Shown one piece after another: positions 60,550 through 64,000 of a stretch of DNA of 64,000 nt; the first letter of the stretch is position 1; every line of letters starts with the position of its first letter. Where the stretch lies: the NCBI RefSeq assembly GCF_049243985.1, contig NC_135384.1:12210501-12274500 (forward strand). The letters are read 5' to 3'. Below the pieces are notes generated by a model that saw nothing but the letters and a program-made list of their open reading frames with translations, did not search any database and was not told where the DNA came from. The position numbers and the translations under genes are program-made. The DNA is from Paroedura picta. Lineage: Eukaryota > Chordata > Lepidosauria > Squamata > Gekkonidae.

Positions 60550-61485
60550 ATGTCCAATTCAAGCACTGTTATGACTTTCCTTCTTCTGGGTTTTGCGGAC
60601 ACCTGGGAACAAAATGTATTGTATTTCATTCTTTTATTAGTAATTTACTTAGCAGCTCTGACTGCAAACTTCCTCATAATTTCCGCTGTGTCTCTGGATC
60701 ACCGCCTCCATACTCCAATGTACTTCTTCTTGATGAATTTATCTGTTGTTGACCTGGGAGCCATATCTGTCACCATCCCAAATGCCATGATTAACTCCCT
60801 CTTGAACACGGGGGAGATTTCATATTCTGGATGTGTCGCACAAGTCTATTCCTTGTTCTTCTTCTTGGCATCAGACTTCTTCCTCCTCACAGGCATGGCC
60901 TATGATAGATATGTTGCCATCTGTGATCCACTACACTATGAGACAGTCATGGATAGAAAAGTCTGCATCAAGATGGCAGCCAGTGCATGGATTGCTGGTC
61001 TTCTTTACTCAGGCTTACACACCGGCAGCACATTTGCCATCACCTTCTGCTCCAATGTCATCAACCAGTTCTTCTGTGAGATCCCACAGCTACTGAAAGT
61101 ATCTTGTGACAATTTGTATCTCATTGAATTTGGAGTCATTGTTTTCAGTGCATTTATAGGCTTCACTTGCTTTGGATTAATAAGTCTTTCATATGTGCAC
61201 ATTTTCATGTCTGTGCTCAGAATCCCCACCACCGAGGGAAGGAACAAAGCTTTCTCAACATGCCTACCCCACCTTATTGTGGTCTCCTTGTTTCTGAGCA
61301 CTGGGACTTTTGCCTACCTGAAGCCCAACTCACAATCTCCTTCAGATCTGGATCTGGTGGTTGCTGTCCTATATACTGTGGTTCCTCCATTGATGAATCC
61401 AATCATCTATACCATGAGGAACCGGGATATCAAAACTGCACTATGGAAAATGTTACAATGTGGCTTTTTTCAGGAACTAAAATAA
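60550..61485 (+). CDS. Olfactory receptor, OR14-like, subgroup B (311 aa, short tail)
   Basis: Complete single-exon odorant receptor. Motifs: N3-S-S; TAN in TM1; HTPMYFFL 54-61; Cys95; MAYDRYVAIC 116-125; SYVHIFMSVL; KAFSTCLPHL; PPLMNPIIYTMRNRD. The tail differs from sister B genes: after LQCG it reads FFQELK and stops, whereas sisters continue about 20 residues. One base fewer before the T run (GTGGCTTTTTTCAGG against GTGGCATTTTTTCAGG) shifts the frame, so the shortening looks like a one-base deletion outside the 7TM core. The 3' half of TM5 and the following loop match gene 53674, the front half matches 38528. ATG 28 bases after the acceptor. Likely functional. Confidence 0.95.
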   Translation: MSNSSTVMTFLLLGFADTWEQNVLYFILLLVIYLAALTANFLIISAVSLDHRLHTPMYFFLMNLSVVDLGAISVTIPNAMINSLLNTGEISYSGCVAQVYSLFFFLASDFFLLTGMAYDRYVAICDPLHYETVMDRKVCIKMAASAWIAGLLYSGLHTGSTFAITFCSNVINQFFCEIPQLLKVSCDNLYLIEFGVIVFSAFIGFTCFGLISLSYVHIFMSVLRIPTTEGRNKAFSTCLPHLIVVSLFLSTGTFAYLKPNSQSPSDLDLVVAVLYTVVPPLMNPIIYTMRNRDIKTALWKMLQCGFFQELK

Positions 61486-61610
61486 AGTTTCCTCTTACCA
61501 GTCTGGTTCCCAGATGTAATTTGTCAAATAAAAAAGAATTTTTATAGTCAAAATTTCCCTGAGAAAGTAGAGGACATGACCCCAACCTACTGTTTTACTT
61601 TCTGCATTGG
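61486..61610 (+). other. B-type 3' flank
   Basis: Short flank directly after the gene. AATAAA at 61483-61488 overlaps the stop codon region (AAAATAAAG) and a second AAATAAAAAAG lies near 61526; either could serve as a poly-A signal. Confidence 0.4.
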
Positions 61611-61888
61611 TAGCTCTGTAGTGGTTAGGATTTCCAAGTTCTAAGTTGATGAGCCGGGTTTGATTCCCTGCTCCCTCACATGCTTTGTGATCTTGGGCCC
61701 ACCACAGCACTGATACAGCTGTTCTGATTGAGCTGTAATATCAGTGTGCTCTCAGTCCCACTCACCTCTTAGGGTATCTGTTGTGGGGAGAGGAAAGGGA
61801 AGGTGATTGTATGCCATTTGAGACTCCTCCTGGTAGAGAAAAACAGCATTTAAAAACAAACTCTTCCTCCTCCTCCTCCTGCTCCTTC
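61611..61888 (+). mobile_element. tRNA-derived SINE, diverged copy
   Basis: CTCTGTAGTGGTTAGG (box A) and GCCGGGTTTGATTCCCTGC (box B) with the family's body and a (TCC)n tail in place of (TTC)n. More diverged than the copies at 33211, 59028 and 60034. Confidence 0.82.
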
Positions 61889-62180
61889 TTTATGATATAA
61901 ATTATACCCCTTTCCCATTTCTTTTGCAATATGAGATCCTTCTCGAGTAGTATTTATATCTTTGATGAATGGAATATATTTTAAATAGTTGCTATGATAA
62001 ATAATTAATAGCTTTTAAAACTAAATATTTCATGCACCCTAGTTCAAGCCCTTCAAGCTGTTTGAATCCCCATCCCCAGGAGATATATTTCTGCATTAAC
62101 AGTGTTATGCCAATGCTCCATAAAAGGATTTGGACTGAGTTCTCCTGCATATTATAAACTTGCTCTCTCCCCTAGCTATA
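61889..62180 (+). other. B-type 3' flank, continued
   Basis: Resembles 39620-39720 in its first ~80 bases. No gene. Confidence 0.4.
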
Positions 62181-62451
62181 AGGTATAGGTAAGCACCGAG
62201 TCATGTCTGACCCTTGGGGTGACACCCTCTAGCGTTTTCATGGCAGATTCAATACGGGGTGGTTTGCCAGGGCCTTCCCCAGTCATTACCGTTTACCCCC
62301 CAACAAGCTGGGTACTCATTTTACCGACCTCGGAAGAATGGAAGGCTGAGTCAACCTTGAGCCGGCTGCTGGGATCGAACTCCCAACCTCATGGGCAGAC
62401 AGCTTCAGACAGCATTTCTGCCTCTTACCACTCTGCACCACAAGAGGCCCG
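62181..62451 (-). mobile_element. Sauria-type tRNA SINE
   Basis: Reverse-oriented. AGCTATA flanks it (62174-62180, 62452-62458). The usual GGTATCCCCTGTGC part next to the tail is missing, so it is slightly 3' shortened. Confidence 0.92.
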
Positions 62452-64000
62452 AGCTATAGGCCTACTGTTATCTCCCACTCTGAAATTTCAGTCTCTTTTA
62501 AGGAAGGGATAGTGACAGATTACTTAAAAAAGTAATAGATAGGAGTGCTGAATGGCAAAGCTGGGGGGAGGATGAGCTTAAATGTTTTTTTTTTAAGAAT
62601 GCTGAAGATGGGGAAGTAAATGGGGAAAGGATGGGTAAGGAATAGGGCAAAGGTGCCAACAAAATGTTGGGCAGAAGAGAATGAAAAAGGAGAACCTAAA
62701 CACATTTCAGAAAACAAAATAGAAGAGAAATGATATGATATGATGAGATTCCTCTGTCATGTCCTCACTAGTTCTTTAACTATCATAATGACCAAGTTGG
62801 AAGCTAGAGTATGTCATAAATACAAGGACTTAAATACAGGTCATCTGTCCCTTCTCAGGCTGCTTACTGTTCTTCATTTTTGTAGTGCCTATGTTGTTTC
62901 CATTTGAAATGATCCACTAGAAGTTTCAGAAATTGTAAAGAGATCTTTTACAGACTGTGCTGATGTTCATCAAATTGAGTTTCTTACGGTAACAGAGGCT
63001 TATGCAATTAAAAAATATTCAGAAATTTAACTCTTCTTACTGAAAGGTTTATAGACCTTCAAAAACAACCACTGAGGTCCACATGCACAACCCAATGTCA
63101 CGCAACTAGCAATTTCAACTCTTTTCTGCCCTTTATTGACCCAAGACTTGTAAAATAAGCTTTTCTCTTGAAAGAGCACTACCCTCAGCACCTCTCAGTT
63201 GATCTATCATTCTTCTCTCAATTTGTCAAGTCCTGCTTTATATGTCCTATCATGGTCATGGTGTCAATGAGCCTTTGCCGAACATGCTAGTCAACACTTG
63301 ACTATGTATACATCTGCAGTCCGCTAGTCTGGTGTGGCTTAAGGTCTGCCATAAGTATTTGTGATCTAGTAATCAGATGTACACCCCCAATCTTTTTTTT
63401 TTCTATTACAGGCTTATAGGAGCCTGGAGAGGCCAGAGGTTAGAGCAGGTAGGGAATTTAGTATGACATAATCCCATGCTGCCTACTGTCCAAAACAGTC
63501 ATTTCATCCAGGTAAACTGATCTCTGTAGCCTAGATCACAATTGTAATTCTAGGAGATCTTCTGGCTCCATAGGGAGATTCATAAACATACCATGTTTTA
63601 GTCCTCCTCCCCCTTGGGAACCACAGTTTGCCCTTCTACTATTGAACCGTCCTTCCCATGGCAGTTTCCCCAGGCCTCAGACAGATTTGTGGATGGGGCT
63701 AATGACATCCAAGTAATCTCTCATGCTGATTAGATGGCTCCAGTAAAATGTTTCCACTCCACCCTCTGTTATAAAGGAGTTAATTGTTGGCAAGGGTTCT
63801 GGTGATAAATATGAATCTTGTAACTGGTTTGAAACCTTAGTGGTGGTGGCAGTTCCAGAGTGTGAGTGGTGGTGGCAGATCCAGAGAGTACATGGCCAGA
63901 ATATTTAGATCCCATATCTTATTGACACTGCAATTCCCATGATCATTATGAAGCCAGTGACCAGTTTTGACACATCTATCCTTATTGCTTCGATATCTCA
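62452..64000. other. No recognised feature; possible start of next B unit at ~63950
   Basis: I find no gene, SINE or LINE from 62452 to about 63945. The last ~55 bases (CCCATGATCATTATGAAG.., TTTTGACACATCTATCCTTA) resemble 50100-50160 in the 5' flank of gene 53674 (CCATGATCAGTCTGAAAG.., TTTTGAAACATCTATCTTTA), so a further B unit may begin here. Confidence 0.4.

Overview
The window is vertebrate nuclear DNA, almost certainly from a squamate and most likely a gecko-type lizard. It carries Sauria-type tRNA SINEs with a BovB-like (ACCTTT)n tail, a BovB LINE 3' end, CR1 and L2 LINE ends, 5S-rRNA-derived SINEs and many hAT and Harbinger miniature elements. The host genes are one tandem cluster of class II olfactory receptors (family OR14-like), all on the + strand. 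Species and subfamily are inference; the repeat families and receptor motifs are read directly.

Olfactory receptors. There are eight complete receptor reading frames and one C-terminal fragment, in two subgroups. Subgroup A (ATG at 10444, 15145, 31390, 45935) is about 306-315 aa and starts MSN.(S/T)AVSQF. Subgroup B (5703, 38528, 53674, 60550, plus the fragment at 528) starts M.NS(S/T) and mostly has a tail about 20 residues longer. Aligning the flanks by eye gives a two-exon model: a TATA box, a short non-coding exon 1 ending ..AAG|GTAAA, an intron of about 1.2-3 kb, and an acceptor 23-30 bp before the ATG of a single coding exon. The array is built of units (promoter + exon 1 + intron + coding exon + 3' flank) that have been duplicated, deleted and recombined. 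One unit has a promoter but no receptor (19.0-21.7 kb), one subgroup B coding exon lies downstream of a subgroup A promoter (36.1-39.7 kb), and the window starts with an A-type 3' flank fused to a B-type receptor fragment.

Harbinger transposon. The most striking object is a 7.7-kb PIF/Harbinger DNA transposon at 23487-31174, inside the intron of the receptor at 31390. It has TTA target duplications, short inverted termini, and three genes that all read through without a break once introns are removed: a 424-aa DDE transposase (+), a 221-aa Myb/SANT-trihelix-like protein (+) and a 409-aa Myb/SANT-trihelix-like protein (-). The paralogous unit near 45.7 kb keeps the empty target site, which fixes both ends to the base. 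Canonical Harbingers carry one Myb-like partner; this one carries two of parallel design.

Other repeats. hAT-type and 3-bp-TSD miniature elements, SINEs, LINE tails, a solo LTR, two duplicated Ty1/copia fossils and a tyrosine-recombinase retrotransposon fossil fill the spacers. Many can be bounded because another unit keeps the uninserted sequence. From 62452 to about 63950 I recognise nothing; the last 50-60 bases resemble the 5' flank of a B unit, so the cluster probably continues to the right.
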